Shown here one piece after another: positions 54,492 to 64,000 of a stretch of 64,000 bases of DNA (positions are counted from its first letter, which is position 1; every line of letters starts with the position of its first letter). Origin of the DNA: Locusta migratoria (lineage: Eukaryota > Arthropoda > Insecta > Orthoptera > Acrididae); NCBI GenBank assembly GCA_026315105.1, contig CM048750.1:399341002-399405001 (forward strand), read 5' to 3'. The translations under genes and the position numbers were made by a program. Below the pieces are notes generated by a model. That model was not told the DNA's origin, ran no database searches, and saw only the letters and a list, made by a program, of their open reading frames with translations.

Positions 54492-54631
54492 CATTTCTGT
54501 TATTGAAAGCAAATAGTGGTTTTCATTGCCTCCTATGTCCACATCTATAGGGCCAAATGTTATAGTTCCTTTGGTGATTAACTGGCAGACTTCTCTTCTT
54601 ACCACTTTGTCATATTTTGTTGTCTTTTTTG
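54492..54631 (-). CDS. Msh6: Msh6 exon (mismatch-binding domain)
   Basis: A 140-bp exon with acceptor TTTCTTTCAG before 54631 and donor GTAATA after 54492. Its first two bases complete a Thr codon begun by the exon at 56813. The translation TKYDKVVRREVCQLITKGT then ITFGPIDVDMGGNENHYLLS matches the MSH6 core sequence KYD.VVRRE.C.IITKGT and the following variable loop before the YLLS block. It ends in phase 0 (TEM). Confidence 0.94.
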
Positions 54632-55185
54632 CTGAAAGAAAAATTATCGTTCAGCCATAAATTTCAATCCTTACTTTAAATGAGAATGAACTTAAATTGT
54701 AGACAATATATAAAAGTTCTGGTAATCTCTTAAATTACAACTAAACTGGACTAATCAAACCAAAATTTACACATTCTTGTCTATTATCAGTAACATTTCC
54801 AATATGGTGACAGTTTGAAAAAACGCCTGAAAGGATGGAGAATTTTTAATTTAAGAATGAATGCAGATGTTCAGAGAGGCACACAAAAAACTTTGTCCTG
54901 TTACTAAAATGGTTACTTTTATAAAATGTTCTTAAAAGAAAAATCCCGTATATGAACTATTTTTTTCCCCTTTCACCAAGAGCTGGGCAGGCTGAGACCT
55001 CCGTCTGCACAGGGTATGGGTACACATGCTTTACACTTGTAGTGAACATTTTTTGTTGACATATGGCATCTAAAGATACAATGACAACTGTGGACCGTAA
55101 AGAGGGACAGGGAGTTGACATGGTAACTGCAGTCTTGTTTGAAAGACACTTGCATGACTTATCAGTGGGAAGCAATTAAAGAAAC
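54632..55185. other. intron, nothing recognised
   Basis: No gene or clear repeat. Frames near 54957-55175 on minus are without a recognisable domain. Confidence 0.45.
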
Positions 55186-55194
55186 ACTCTTGGT

Positions 55195-55219
55195 AGAATC
55201 TAGGCTGCGAAAGCTAGCA

Positions 55220-55270
<51 letters not shown>

Positions 55271-55345
55271 CTATTATTTGTGCTACTATCACTTCCTGTG
55301 CTCCTTTGCCTGGTAATTAATCTTCATCTACTTTTTATATATATT
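55195..55345 (+). mobile_element. truncated PLE tail
   Basis: It begins mid-motif with taggctgcgaaagctagcat, followed by a (GT)n run (55223-55267) and tgtgctcctttgcctggtaa, matching 20318-20430 of PLE copy a. The 5' half of the hammerhead-like motif is missing and the splice-donor-like site reads GGTAATT. Confidence 0.7.
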
Positions 55346-55517
55346 CTTCGTGCTAGGAATTTTTCCTCTATAATATTCGTATCATAAATTTGAAAGAACT
55401 AAAATAAGTACACTAAACTAACCTCGAAGCATAGGATTTTGCAGCATGTGTTACCCTTTAAAATATATCAAAACATAAACATGCCGGTAAAGTTGTGTTT
55501 TTTTTGTTTTTGTTTTT

Positions 55518-56092
55518 TTTACAGCATAAATGGCTGGTCTTCAGATCCCTAAATTTCTCTAAGTGGGTGGTACCAAAAGTGTTGCTTTGAATGGTAGTCA
55601 AATGGATTGTGATTTTAAAAAATCATAGCACATACGCACTATTAAAATAATTCATATTTTATAAAAGGCCACTTACTTTCAAAGTATAGCTTCTACACTA
55701 TTTGCAAGTGTTACTGTGACCTACTTGATATGTGAACAGATGGAACATTATGCTCATCAAAAGCAGTTTGTTGTAAAGTACTGCATACTCTTTGTCCTGA
55801 CTGCATTGAAACATTCTGCTTTTGGCAGATGGTTGTAGGCTATGCGCATGGTGGTTTATTATTGTAAATTGTGCCTTTCTTTACTCAACTAAAGTTGTAA
55901 TTTTGTGTTATTTATGTTTCATATCTGCAGTATAATTCTGCAGTAGTGAGCTGAAGAAGAGTTCTTACCAGACAAAATAATGAAAAATAATAACTAATAA
56001 CATAAACAATCAAAAATTCCCTGAAATCTAAAAAGTTCCCAGATTTCTCCTACATCTCTCGGTGCAATACACCCTGAAACTACTTTTGAATT
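55518..56092. repeat. dispersed repeat X, copy 1
   Basis: ataaatggctggtcttcaga...ccctaaatttctct to ctctcggtgcaatacaccctg. It is matched along its length by 59547-59985 (taaatggctggtctttagag, tatagcaca..., atgctcatcaaaa.cagttgt). The right end on minus starts CAGGGTGTATTGCACC and contains gggaa-type runs, so it could be a non-autonomous DNA element, but no terminal duplication was resolved. Confidence 0.6.
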
Positions 56093-56812
56093 ACAGAAAG
56101 GATCACCAGGGAGAAAAACTGGCGACGGAAGGCTTTAGGATGAACCGTGGGATGGACCTTGTGATAGGTCAAGACATAGCTGCGGCTAGGGGATGCACTA
56201 TGAAATCACCTATGAGTGGGGATGGAGAAGATATGGGAAAGGGAAAAGCTGGCGTTCAGAGAAGATGAGCCAGATGCCAGTTGCAACTGGAACTCTGGTT
56301 CCAAGCCACCATTTCCAGAAATGCATCTCGTCTGGAAAGAAGATATGGTAAATTGGTTACACTGGGGTGCAACATATAAATAAATAAAACTTTCGTTGAA
56401 GTATTCAAAGTTGTCTTCCACTCTTTTGCTAAAATAAAATCATCACTATTGCTATAAGAGCTATATAGTACTGTAATTTCTTATTGTTTTTTCTAGACAT
56501 ACGTTTTTACCCAAAAAAAAAAAGCAATATTTTTGTTGTTATCCAAAATTCATAATAAATGACACAGTTAACTTTAAAATCCTGGGGCATAAAACAAGAC
56601 AAGTTATTTTAAAGGGAACCTACCCAAAATGGGAAGAAGAAGAGGAGGAGAATTCAATCAATCTACTCACATCAAGATCATAGTATGCTGAAAGGCACAG
56701 TAAGGTACACGACCAACAAAACCAAAACGGATTGTAATTTTAATACTATTATTATTATTATTATTATTACTACATTACTATCATCATCATTTTATAGCCA
56801 TACCACTACTAC
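56093..56812. other. intron, nothing recognised
   Basis: Contains a short (ATT)n tract near 56747-56768. No coding or transposon signal identified. Confidence 0.5.
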
Positions 56813-56942
56813 TGCATCTCTGCTCCATCATTTCAGGTGTTTCTGTCTGTTCTACACGAGCAACTTTATATCCTTTGTGAATCAGATCGGCGGAGAATTT
56901 TCCAAATGCCATTTCTGGAAATCCAGAATGAGCATGTTCCCC
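56813..56942 (-). CDS. Msh6: Msh6 exon (mismatch-binding domain)
   Basis: A 130-bp exon with acceptor TTTTACAG before 56942 and donor GTAGTA after 56813. The translation GEHAHSGFPEMAFGKFSADL and IHKGYKVARVEQTETPEMME, then QRC, is nearly diagnostic for MSH6 (HSGFPE.AFG..S..L...GYKVARVEQTETP.MM). It starts in phase 0 and ends with the first base of a Thr codon. The intron to the preceding exon is only 86 bp (56943-57028), the shortest here. Confidence 0.97.
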
Positions 56943-57028
56943 CTGTAAAAGCATTAATCCAAATAAATCCATCATTGTAAAAAAATAGAAAGGGTACTTA
57001 CAATCAGTACCTTAAAGAGTTGGCATAC

Positions 57029-57163
57029 CTTCATATAGGCCAAACCTAGTTCTTCAAATCCTACTACTGCATCCATGTGGTATAGTTCATAAAATTTACC
57101 AACTTTGAAAAATATGACACTATCAAAATTATTTGATTTTATCTCCCACCACTGACGCATTGC
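57029..57163 (-). CDS. Msh6: Msh6 exon with the mismatch-recognition Phe-X-Glu motif
   Basis: A 135-bp exon, 45 codons in phase 0, with acceptor CCTACAG before 57163 and donor GTATGC after 57029. The translation AMRQWWEIKSNNFDSVIFFK then VGKFYELYHMDAVVGFEELG and LAYMK contains GKFYEL. In MutS-family proteins the Phe of F-X-E stacks on the mispaired base and the Glu contacts it. MSH6 supplies this motif in the MSH2-MSH6 (MutS-alpha) heterodimer, which recognises single mismatches and small loops in the nucleus. Confidence 0.97.
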
Positions 57164-58525
57164 CTGTAGGGTAAAAAGAAGAATTATACTAGCATAACAA
57201 ATGAGAAAACTATTTACATCCTAAATGCAAAGAGAAAATAAAAAGAAACAGTCCAGATGATAATTACACATGTTTGCGTTATTACATGACAGCTCACTCC
57301 ATCTACCAGTTTTCAGCCACAACTTCATGGTTTCAGATCATGGACTGAAAAGTTCACAAAATTTCAAAGTGAAGAAATAAATGTGGCACAAGATTTAGAA
57401 AAGTTAAGGCAATGGTGGCTTACTGAGCAACCACCATTAGCTACAGTGCTTCCTACATCTGTGTACATACTTTGGAGGGTACCTCATACCATCACTGGCC
57501 ATTTCCCCTTCTGTCCCTCTACCAAATAGAATAAGGGAAAAATGAATGCCTGCATTCCACTGAAAGAGCCATAACATCTCATATCTGTGTGGCCTTTATA
57601 CAAAATGTAAGTTGGCAGTAGTAAAATCATTCTGCAGTTAGCCTCAAATTCTGGGCATTTACATTTCCTCATGAGAGAACTACTGGATTTACTCTACATA
57701 TTCAGAAAGAAGGTATGAACTCACAAATGTGCAGGAATTATGGGCCCCATATGGGACAGGAATACGAATTTTATGAGCATGTATAATTTCTGGGAAACTT
57801 TTACAAATTTTGAGATCCATAATTTTCAATCATAAAATGACAACAGCTACTCATAAAAGCTAACACCCTTGATAAGATCGTTGTTTTACTTATAGAGCTA
57901 CAATAATTTCTGTAGAATTTGAGGCACTATTACAAGTTATTTGTCTACATTTATATTAAATTATTTTTTTTATAATTACATTCAATTTGTAGCTATTTCT
58001 TAGATTTTTAATTCGGAAAACATAATAGTAGCAAATCTGGACCGTGCTGCTACTGACGTTGGGGCATTCAAGATGATGTATAGTTTCTCTCTTTATACAA
58101 CATACATAACTCAGTTCCATATCTATACTTTTTAATTACATAACCAAATATGGTTGTGTGGAGTATCAACGAAATTTGTGAGTGGACTGAGAATGTCTTG
58201 GTAGGGAGGATACAGGTGTAGAAACAATGACTGTTGGCCTCTACCACTAAACTTGCTGAAGTAACAAAGAGTAATTTTAATTAGAATATAAAATATTTCT
58301 CAAGTGTTTGGGATGCATACAAAACAGGACTAACAGCTTATATTGAATATATACAGATAAGGGCCGCACTAATGATGTCTGACTTGTGGCTGATAAATTC
58401 AATTGGCAGCCACAAAAAGGTGATGCAAACTACCATATTTATCCAAGTATAAGATGACCTCAATTATAAGATCACAATGCCTGCCACAAGCATTGTTGGG
58501 ACGACAAGATGGCAGAACAGCTGAT
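57164..58525. other. Msh6 intron, nothing recognised
   Basis: About 1.4 kb AT-rich intron without a recognisable repeat or coding signal. Confidence 0.5.
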
Positions 58526-59500
58526 TTTTGTGGATGCCGCAGGGCACCTCCCTTCTCTTCCCGTGATCATCCTGATATTCTCCCATACAACTGAAGTCTT
58601 AGTGGAACGGTTTATAGAATTTAGAAACTGTTCCCAGGATCTCTTCTTATTCTCGCAAATAATTCAACAAGATTTGGCTCTCACACTCGAAAAGCCGCGA
58701 GTTTCTCCGCAGTCGGATGGCATTTGAACCGCCTCAGACCTGCTCTTCTGGTCCTGATAGCAGAATGGCATTCAACATTCCACCAAGGGATTGGATGCCT
58801 TTCTGGGCACCCGAAAGACCTCGCAATAGACACAGCGGCAGCATGGTGGATAGTTTCGGCAGCACTATCCACCCATTCCTGGATGCCACCATAGGGCTTA
58901 AATTCGACAAGTTAGTCATAAAGATCCCAGTCTGCCCTACTAAGCATCCATCGAGGTGGCTGCCTTTCAGGTACTACTCTGTCTGGAAGGTGGAAAGTGA
59001 TCACTACAGTGCAAGTCTGCATCCACTTTCCATTGAGCAAAGTGGGCAAGGGTCGGAGAGCACAACGTAAGATTGATGGGAGAGAACGACCCCGTTGCAG
59101 CGCAGAAGTGTGTACTCTTACCTTATTTAATAAATGGGCACATGTAGATAACAGAAACCTCTCAACTGCTCAAGCCCTGGTGCAGGTCACTACAGAGCCC
59201 CAAAGCACATTGTGCGCATTAAAATCACAACAAAGGACAAATGACTGGGGGGAGCTGTTGAAGGTCTTCAAGAACCTCTTCATTGAGAGGATCGTAAGAA
59301 AGCAGATATAGGGAGCATATAGTCAGTGGGTGGCACACATATACTGACACTGCAACAGCTTGTAGGGTTGTGTTGAGGGAGATGAGTGTAGAGTGGTAGC
59401 CTGTGTTGACGAAAATAGCCACTCCTCCTCTAGTTCTCTCTCCAATAAGGTTGTCCTTTCTGTGGAGTCTTAACTGTGTATCTCAGGGTTATCAGCAGGC
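58526..59500 (-). mobile_element. third I-like LINE fragment (endonuclease to RT linker)
   Basis: Minus pieces in order are RGGVAIFVNTGYHSTLISLN (59422-59225, endonuclease middle), DFNAHNVLWG near 59210, RVVPERQPPRWMLSRADWDL near 58960, and HPIPWWNVECHSAIRTRRAG with LRRFKCHPTAEK (58872-58681). These parallel VGDFNAHHPLWG and VPWWTAACRDAPRARRRALR in the LINE at 5956-11815. Several frameshifts and stops; both ends missing. Confidence 0.75.
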
Positions 59501-59546
59501 TTCAAATCACTATGCCGGTCACTACGCAGGTCTTTGGAAGGGATAA

Positions 59547-59985
59547 TGGCGTAAATGGCTGGTCTTTAGAGCCCTAAATTTCTTTTAAGTCTGATTCAAA
59601 AAGTGTTAAGATTTGAATAGGATTGAAAGATTAGTAATTTAAGAAATTTATAGCACAGTCTCACTATTAAAGTAATTGATTTTGTGTTAAAAGGGCATTA
59701 TTTCTGAAAGTAATGCTTCTCAAACTAATATTCACAAATTATACCCACAACCTGCTGCATAAGTCAGATGATAGATCATGCTCATCAAAATCAGTTGTTG
59801 TGTAGTATCCTACAGCATACTATTTGCCCTAATGCTTTTCATATGTTACTCAATCGGCAGATGCTTGCAGGCTATCTGCAAGGTGTTTGATTTTAAATAA
59901 CAAATTTTCTTGACACGTAATGTTCCTGTCAAGTGAAATTCTTACCCAGATGAAAAAATTCCCGGGTATTTCTCGGATCTCCCTT
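59547..59985. repeat. dispersed repeat X, copy 2
   Basis: Second copy of the repeat at 55518-56092, in the same orientation. The alignment is clear at the left (taaatggctggtctttagag) and loses similarity towards ttcccgggtatttctcggat at the right. Confidence 0.6.
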
Positions 59986-60600
59986 TATTAAATAGGAAAC
60001 AAATTTTGAATGAAATACATGAGATGAATGTGTAATATTCTGCAAAATTATTGTTTTTACAAAGCAGTTTTTGGCTGTTAGGTCATCATCTCATTACAGA
60101 GATATGACAATGCAGTTTGGAAGTTTTACATTTGAATATCTTAAGTCACTGCATGATACATACACGTACATTAATTTTCGAAGAAGTCTAGTGTGACAGT
60201 TATTGAACATTAATAAAATATGATGAGATGTAAAGTACAATGATTGCCCCAAGAAAATAAATTGAGAAATAGAAATTGTCTGAAAAAATAATCTTATTTT
60301 GTCTGGCCATTTAGTACGAGTTTTGGAGACGTTATTAATTTCTAATATCTTAAAGTAGTTCATTATTCTTCTTTTCTGTATTACTTTTAGGATTTCTTGT
60401 GTTACCTGGTAGCTGTGACCTTTCAGCAAGTGATCTGCAAATGTTAATTTTCTTTCCCAAGTTTCCAACTTGTATGGTGTTCTTTCAATCTCATAGATAT
60501 TCGCCCCCCCCCCCTTCCCCCCCTGGATGGCCAACGTAAAATTTGCCATAGTTGCAAGTAATTTTGTACATTTCAGTCTTTTCCAAGGCTGGAATGTTAT
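59986..60600 (-). mobile_element. Penelope-like element, family 2, 3' end
   Basis: On minus: KITCNYGKFYVG (GIY-YIG start) near 60570-60535, a C/G-run frameshift at 60505-60525, EIERTPYKLETWERKLTFADHLLKGHSYQV and KILEINN. The 3' UTR then has gatgacctaacagccaaaaactgc, matching 63540-63600 on plus. It lies inverted relative to the copy at 62340-63640. Confidence 0.72.
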
Positions 60601-60739
60601 CTTTTACCAATGGGAAGAAAGGAAAACGTTCCACTGTCTCACCATGCAGTGATCACTGAAGCACGCACAGAGCTTACGTTGTGGCGGACTGTTGGTGCGA
60701 CACTCTTCAGCTCGGGCCTCGAGTTCACCAAGCCCGTAC

Positions 60740-62095
60740 CCAGCTACTATTTCACCTGGTGTGTAAGACATATGAGATATGCTAATAACCTCAAGCTTTA
60801 AGACTAATGTAACAATCCCTAGTCCAAAGAAAGCAGGTGCAAAAAGGTGTTACAGAACCATCAGTAAGTCATGCTAGCAAAATTTTAACACATATTATTT
60901 ACAGGATAGATATGCTGATAGATCAGACCTCAGAGAAGATCATTTTGGATTCAGGAAAAACGCAGAAACAAAGGTGGCGATACTCACCTTATGACTTATC
61001 TTAGAAGATAGATTAAGGAAAGAAAAACCTACGTTTCTAGTTTTTGTAGATTTGGAGAAAGGTTTTGGCAATGTTGACTGGAATATACTGTTTCAAATTC
61101 TGAAATCAGCAGGAGTAAAATATAGGGAACAGAAGGTTATTTACAACTTGTACAAGAACCAGACAGCAGTTGTTAGAGTCGAAGGTCATGATAGGGATGC
61201 AGAGGTTAGGAAGGGAGTAAGACAGGGTTGTAGCATTTCTCCAATGCTAATCAATTTGTACAGTGAGCAAGCTGTGAAGGAAAGCAAAGAGATATTTGTA
61301 GAAGGAATTAAAGTTCGGGGAGAAGAAATAAAAACATTGCTTTTTGCTGCTGACATGGTAATTATATCAGAGACAGCAAGGGTCACAATGAGCAGTTGAA
61401 CGAAGTGTACAGTGTGTTGAAACGAATGTATAAGATGAACACTGACAAGAGCAAAACAAGGTGTAATGGAATGCAATTGAAGAATCAGATTAGGTACAGA
61501 AGCAATGAAGATGATGGATGTGTTTTGTTACTTGGGCAGTAAAATAACATACGATGGTTGCTGTACAGGGGACATAAAATGCAGAGCAACAATGGGAAGA
61601 AAAGCGTTTTTGAAAAAGATAAATATGTTAAAATCTAATAATAATTTAATCATAAGGAAATCTTGGCTGAAGGCATTTGTGTCTGGTGTTGCCTTTTACA
61701 GAAATGAAAAGTGGACGATAAATAATTCAAGCAGGAACATGATAGAGGCTTTTGAAATGTGGTGCTACAGAAGAATACTGAATATTAGGTGGGTAGATCG
61801 AGGAACTAATGAGGAGGTACTTAAAAGAATTGGGGAGAATAGGAATTTGCAGTGTACCTTGACTAAAAGAAGGGATCGATTGGTAGGACAAGGAATCTTG
61901 AATTTAGCCACAGTTATAATGTGTGTGTGGAGAAGAAATAGCAGAGGGAGACCAAGAGGCAAATATAGTAAACATTTTCAAATTGATGTCGGCTGCCGTT
62001 CTTATAAGGAGATGAACAGGCTTGCACAGGATAGAGCAGAATGGAGAGCTACATCAAACAAGTCTCCAGACCTAAGACCAAGACAACAATGATGG
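60740..62095 (+). mobile_element. RTE-like LINE, RT to 3' end
   Basis: Covers RT (about 60900-61400) and the C-terminal region (61505-62092), ending in ctaagaccaagacaacaatg, a variant of the family 3' end. It is joined to other sequence at about 60740 on the 5' side. Many small indels. Confidence 0.85.
61052..62092 (+). pseudogene. RTE-like RT and C-terminal domain, mutated active site
   Basis: Frame 61052-61399 reads EKGFGNVDWNILFQILKSAG, VRKGVRQGCSISPMLINLYS, then LLFAADMVIISETA. The catalytic box of this family is FADD, so the first Asp is Ala here. A second frame, 61505-62092, carries VFCYLGSKITYDGCCTGDIK and the FEMWCYRRILNIRWVDRGTN block, then TKRRDRLVGQGIL and RGRPRGKYSK. The break at about 61400-61505 is a stop plus frameshift. 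Inactive. Confidence 0.85.
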
Positions 62096-62163
62096 AGTCT
62101 ACTGAGGTAGGAGGGTAGCCATTGTTTGTTGCTATTTGTTTGATAGTATTTAATTCAATTTGG

Positions 62164-62536
62164 TAATTTTCTTTACACATGGCAATTGATAAGAGTTAAA
62201 TCATAGAGTGAACTGCTGCATGATTGTGACTTAACTGGATTTTGTGAACTGGCAGGTATTACTATGTCTATGGTGCAAGGTTTCCTATAAATCTGGAAGG
62301 TGTGGGAATGATCACTGGTATTTATCGTCAGGTCTAAATAGTTTATATAATTGCCCCAAAATAGACCTAATGATAAATATCGGCAATCATTTCCACACCT
62401 TCAAGATTGCTAGGAAACCTTCCACCACAGACATTGTAATACCTGCTGGTTCACAACATCCAATTAGTCACAAACATGCAGCATTTCACTCTATGGTCTA
62501 TCGCTAATTATCAGTATCCCATGAGTAAAGAAAATT
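62164..62536. repeat. long hairpin at the 5' end of a PLE (arms ~173 bp, loop 25)
   Basis: Arms 62164-62336 and 62362-62536 are imperfect reverse complements: for example aattttctttacacatgg pairs with the reverse complement of atgagtaaagaaaattt, and ggaaggtgtgggaatgat with atcatttccacacctt. The right arm is PLE family 2 coding sequence (KIARKPSTTDIVIPAGSQHP, ISHKHAAFHSMVYR), so the left arm is an inverted partial copy of it. Confidence 0.85.
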
Positions 62537-63640
62537 TCGAAACTGAATGAAATAGTGTTAAACAAAGAGCAACAAACAGTGCCTACACTCCAACCTTCGT
62601 AAACTCAATAATGCACCAGAAACAGAAAAAAAATGTCACTTATCTTCTTTACTCTGTTCCCAACACCTCACACCCCAAGACCCTACTAAATGGTGCACAA
62701 TTCCATATTTAGGAAAACGTATCTCTGTGTGGGGCCAAAAAAACTTATCTCCAGAAATTTCAGAACATCCATTTATATACACAATACCATTGGGCACTTT
62801 CTTCCCAATAGTAAAGCCAACATTCCAGCCATGGGGAAGAGTGTATACAACATTACTTGCATCTGTGGCAAAGTTTAAATTGGTCAGTCAGGCAGGGCAA
62901 TATGTACCAGACTGAAATAACACCACAGAAGTTGGAAGCTTAGGAAAGAAAATGCAACATTTGCAGATCACCTGCAAAAAGGAGGTCACAGCTACAAGTT
63001 AACATATGAAGCCCTACACCATATCCAGAAAGGGAGGACAATGGACTACATTAAGATATTGGAAATTAATAAACATATGTCAATTTCCTCAAATCCTGTA
63101 ATACATGACTAGACACAGTTTCCATTCTTGCCATTTGCACATGCAGAATCTAACCAGGCCACATTAATGACCCACTCCTACTCATTTTCCTCAAGTCCTT
63201 ACTACAAATATATAGCCTAATTACTTTGTATGATCACCGAAGTTTTGCTACTTGCCCGATCAATTGTAATTTATTATTTTGGTAATAGTATTGGACAATT
63301 AAACCAGTAACTATAGTGTAATTGAACCATTTAAAATTTTGCCTATATATTCAGAGATGTTTCACTCAGTTTAATCTCACATTCTTAGAAGTGTACTTTA
63401 TATCTTGTGTCATATTTTATTAATATTCAATCATTGTCAGACTAGTGTTCTTTAAAAATTAATGTACACGTGTATCTATACACCATCTTAAGACCTCTGA
63501 ATGTAAATCTTCCAAGTTACATTGCTCTGTAGCATTAACCTGACGATGGCATAACAGCCAAAAACAGGTTTGCAAAAACAATAAATTTGCAGAATATTAT
63601 ACATTTATCTCATGTGTTTCAAAGTGAATAAAATATTCTG
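62340..63640 (+). mobile_element. Penelope-like element, family 2, 3' part
   Basis: The coding fragment starts after the RT catalytic site (FHTFKIARKPSTTDIVIPAG), is broken by stops, and continues into a GIY-YIG domain (VYNITCICGKV then IGQSGRAICTRLK with stops) and ATFADHLQKGGHSYKLTYEA, LHHIQKGRTMDYIKILEINK. The 3' UTR runs to about 63640 and includes cctgacgatggcataacagc near 63540. Its sister lies inverted at 59986-60600. Confidence 0.78.
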
Positions 63641-63854
63641 TAAAGAACTGACAAACAGTCAATGAATTCAAGAAATAAATTGTCTGAAAATAATACAACA
63701 TACAAAAATAATATCACAATCTGCAAGAATATTGAGCGGAAACAAAATCTTGTTGGCCCACTAACACAATTAATTGCTAATAAATGCTATTAAATAGTTT
63801 TCATTAATACTTTTCGTTCAAAGAACGTTTATCTTTTGTATGAGCATTACTTAC

Positions 63855-64000
63855 AGGTGTTAACGTTCTCTTAAAAGATTCCGGAACAAATAGTGTTTTA
63901 GCATTATAGTTAGGATCAGACGGCTTTCTTTTATCTGCATCACGGATGTTCTCTGGCTTCAAGAACTCTAATTTCAAATGTGTCCATTCATCAGTGGTTT
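63855..64000 (-). CDS. Msh6: Msh6 exon, partial (start of MutS domain I)
   Basis: 146 bp visible; the exon continues beyond the right edge. The donor is GTAAGT after 63855. After two leading bases, 48 codons read DEWTHLKLEFLKPENIRDAD and KRKPSDPNYNAKTLFVPESF, then KRTLTP. The pattern W..LK.E.LK...RD...R.P..P.Y...TL.VPE.F....TP is the conserved lead-in to the MSH6 mismatch-binding domain, and the next exon (57163) continues with AMRQWW. The upstream PCNA-interacting and PWWP-type N-terminus would lie outside the window. Confidence 0.94.

Noticed and set aside
1..64000. CRISPR arrays, restriction-modification or other prokaryotic defence systems.
   Set aside because: The window is clearly eukaryotic, with spliced exons, SINEs and LINEs. 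No regularly spaced direct repeats or bacterial operons were seen.

Overview
This window is nuclear DNA from an animal with a large, repeat-filled genome. Only one host gene is recognisable: the mismatch-repair gene Msh6, on the minus strand. Seven exons are seen (63855-64000 partial, 57029-57163, 56813-56942, 54492-54631, 50183-50317, 27436-27673, 14291-14496). They join in a continuous reading frame with consensus splice sites and encode about 376 residues covering the MutS mismatch-binding and connector domains. Both ends of the gene lie outside the window. Introns range from 86 bp to 22.5 kb. The organism is probably a polyneopteran insect, most likely an orthopteran such as a locust or grasshopper. 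That inference rests on the intron size, the tRNA-derived SINEs, and the RTE-like, I-like and Penelope-like elements, which resemble repeats I recall from such genomes. No database search was possible.

Almost everything else is transposon DNA inside Msh6 introns. Listed along the plus strand: 1-5.9 kb holds a SINE, an old Penelope-like (PLE) fragment and an RTE 5' end split by a TTAA-flanked piggyBac derivative. 5.9-11.8 kb is a nearly full-length I-like LINE on the minus strand, with a CCHC ORF1 and an ORF2 of endonuclease, reverse transcriptase (RT), RNase H and a C-terminal zinc knuckle. 13.3-13.9 kb is an RTE 3' end and 16.0-18.8 kb a second, older I-like LINE. 18.8-26.2 kb is a cluster of four PLEs with RT and GIY-YIG endonuclease coding in opposing orientations. 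26.4-27.2 kb is a SINE nested within a SINE.

28.1-33.3 kb and 45.0-50.1 kb are two copies of one 5.1-5.2 kb element. Its terminal inverted repeats (TIRs) begin CAGGGTGGCCACC, each copy is flanked by a 5-bp duplication, and neither has a long ORF. The first copy sits inside a decayed hAT-like transposase region (33.4-36.2 kb). 38.1-42.2 kb is an RTE fragment interrupted by a PGBD4-like piggyBac remnant. 42.3-43.9 kb holds several PLE tails, one a near-perfect palindrome. 51.1-54.3 kb has RTE, PLE-tail and CR1/L2-like fragments. 58.5-63.6 kb has a third I-like LINE fragment, an RTE RT fragment and two inverted copies of a second PLE family.

The most interesting signals are as follows. (1) A hammerhead-ribozyme-like motif (CTGANGA, stem II, GAAA) sits in the PLE tails; its stem II sequence varies between copies while staying mostly paired, and it is followed about 100 nt later by a conserved GGTAAGT-type splice donor. 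(2) The paired 5.2-kb CAGGG element has unusual 5-bp target duplications. (3) Long hairpins occur at PLE ends. No prokaryotic-type system, CRISPR array or new multi-gene host system was found.
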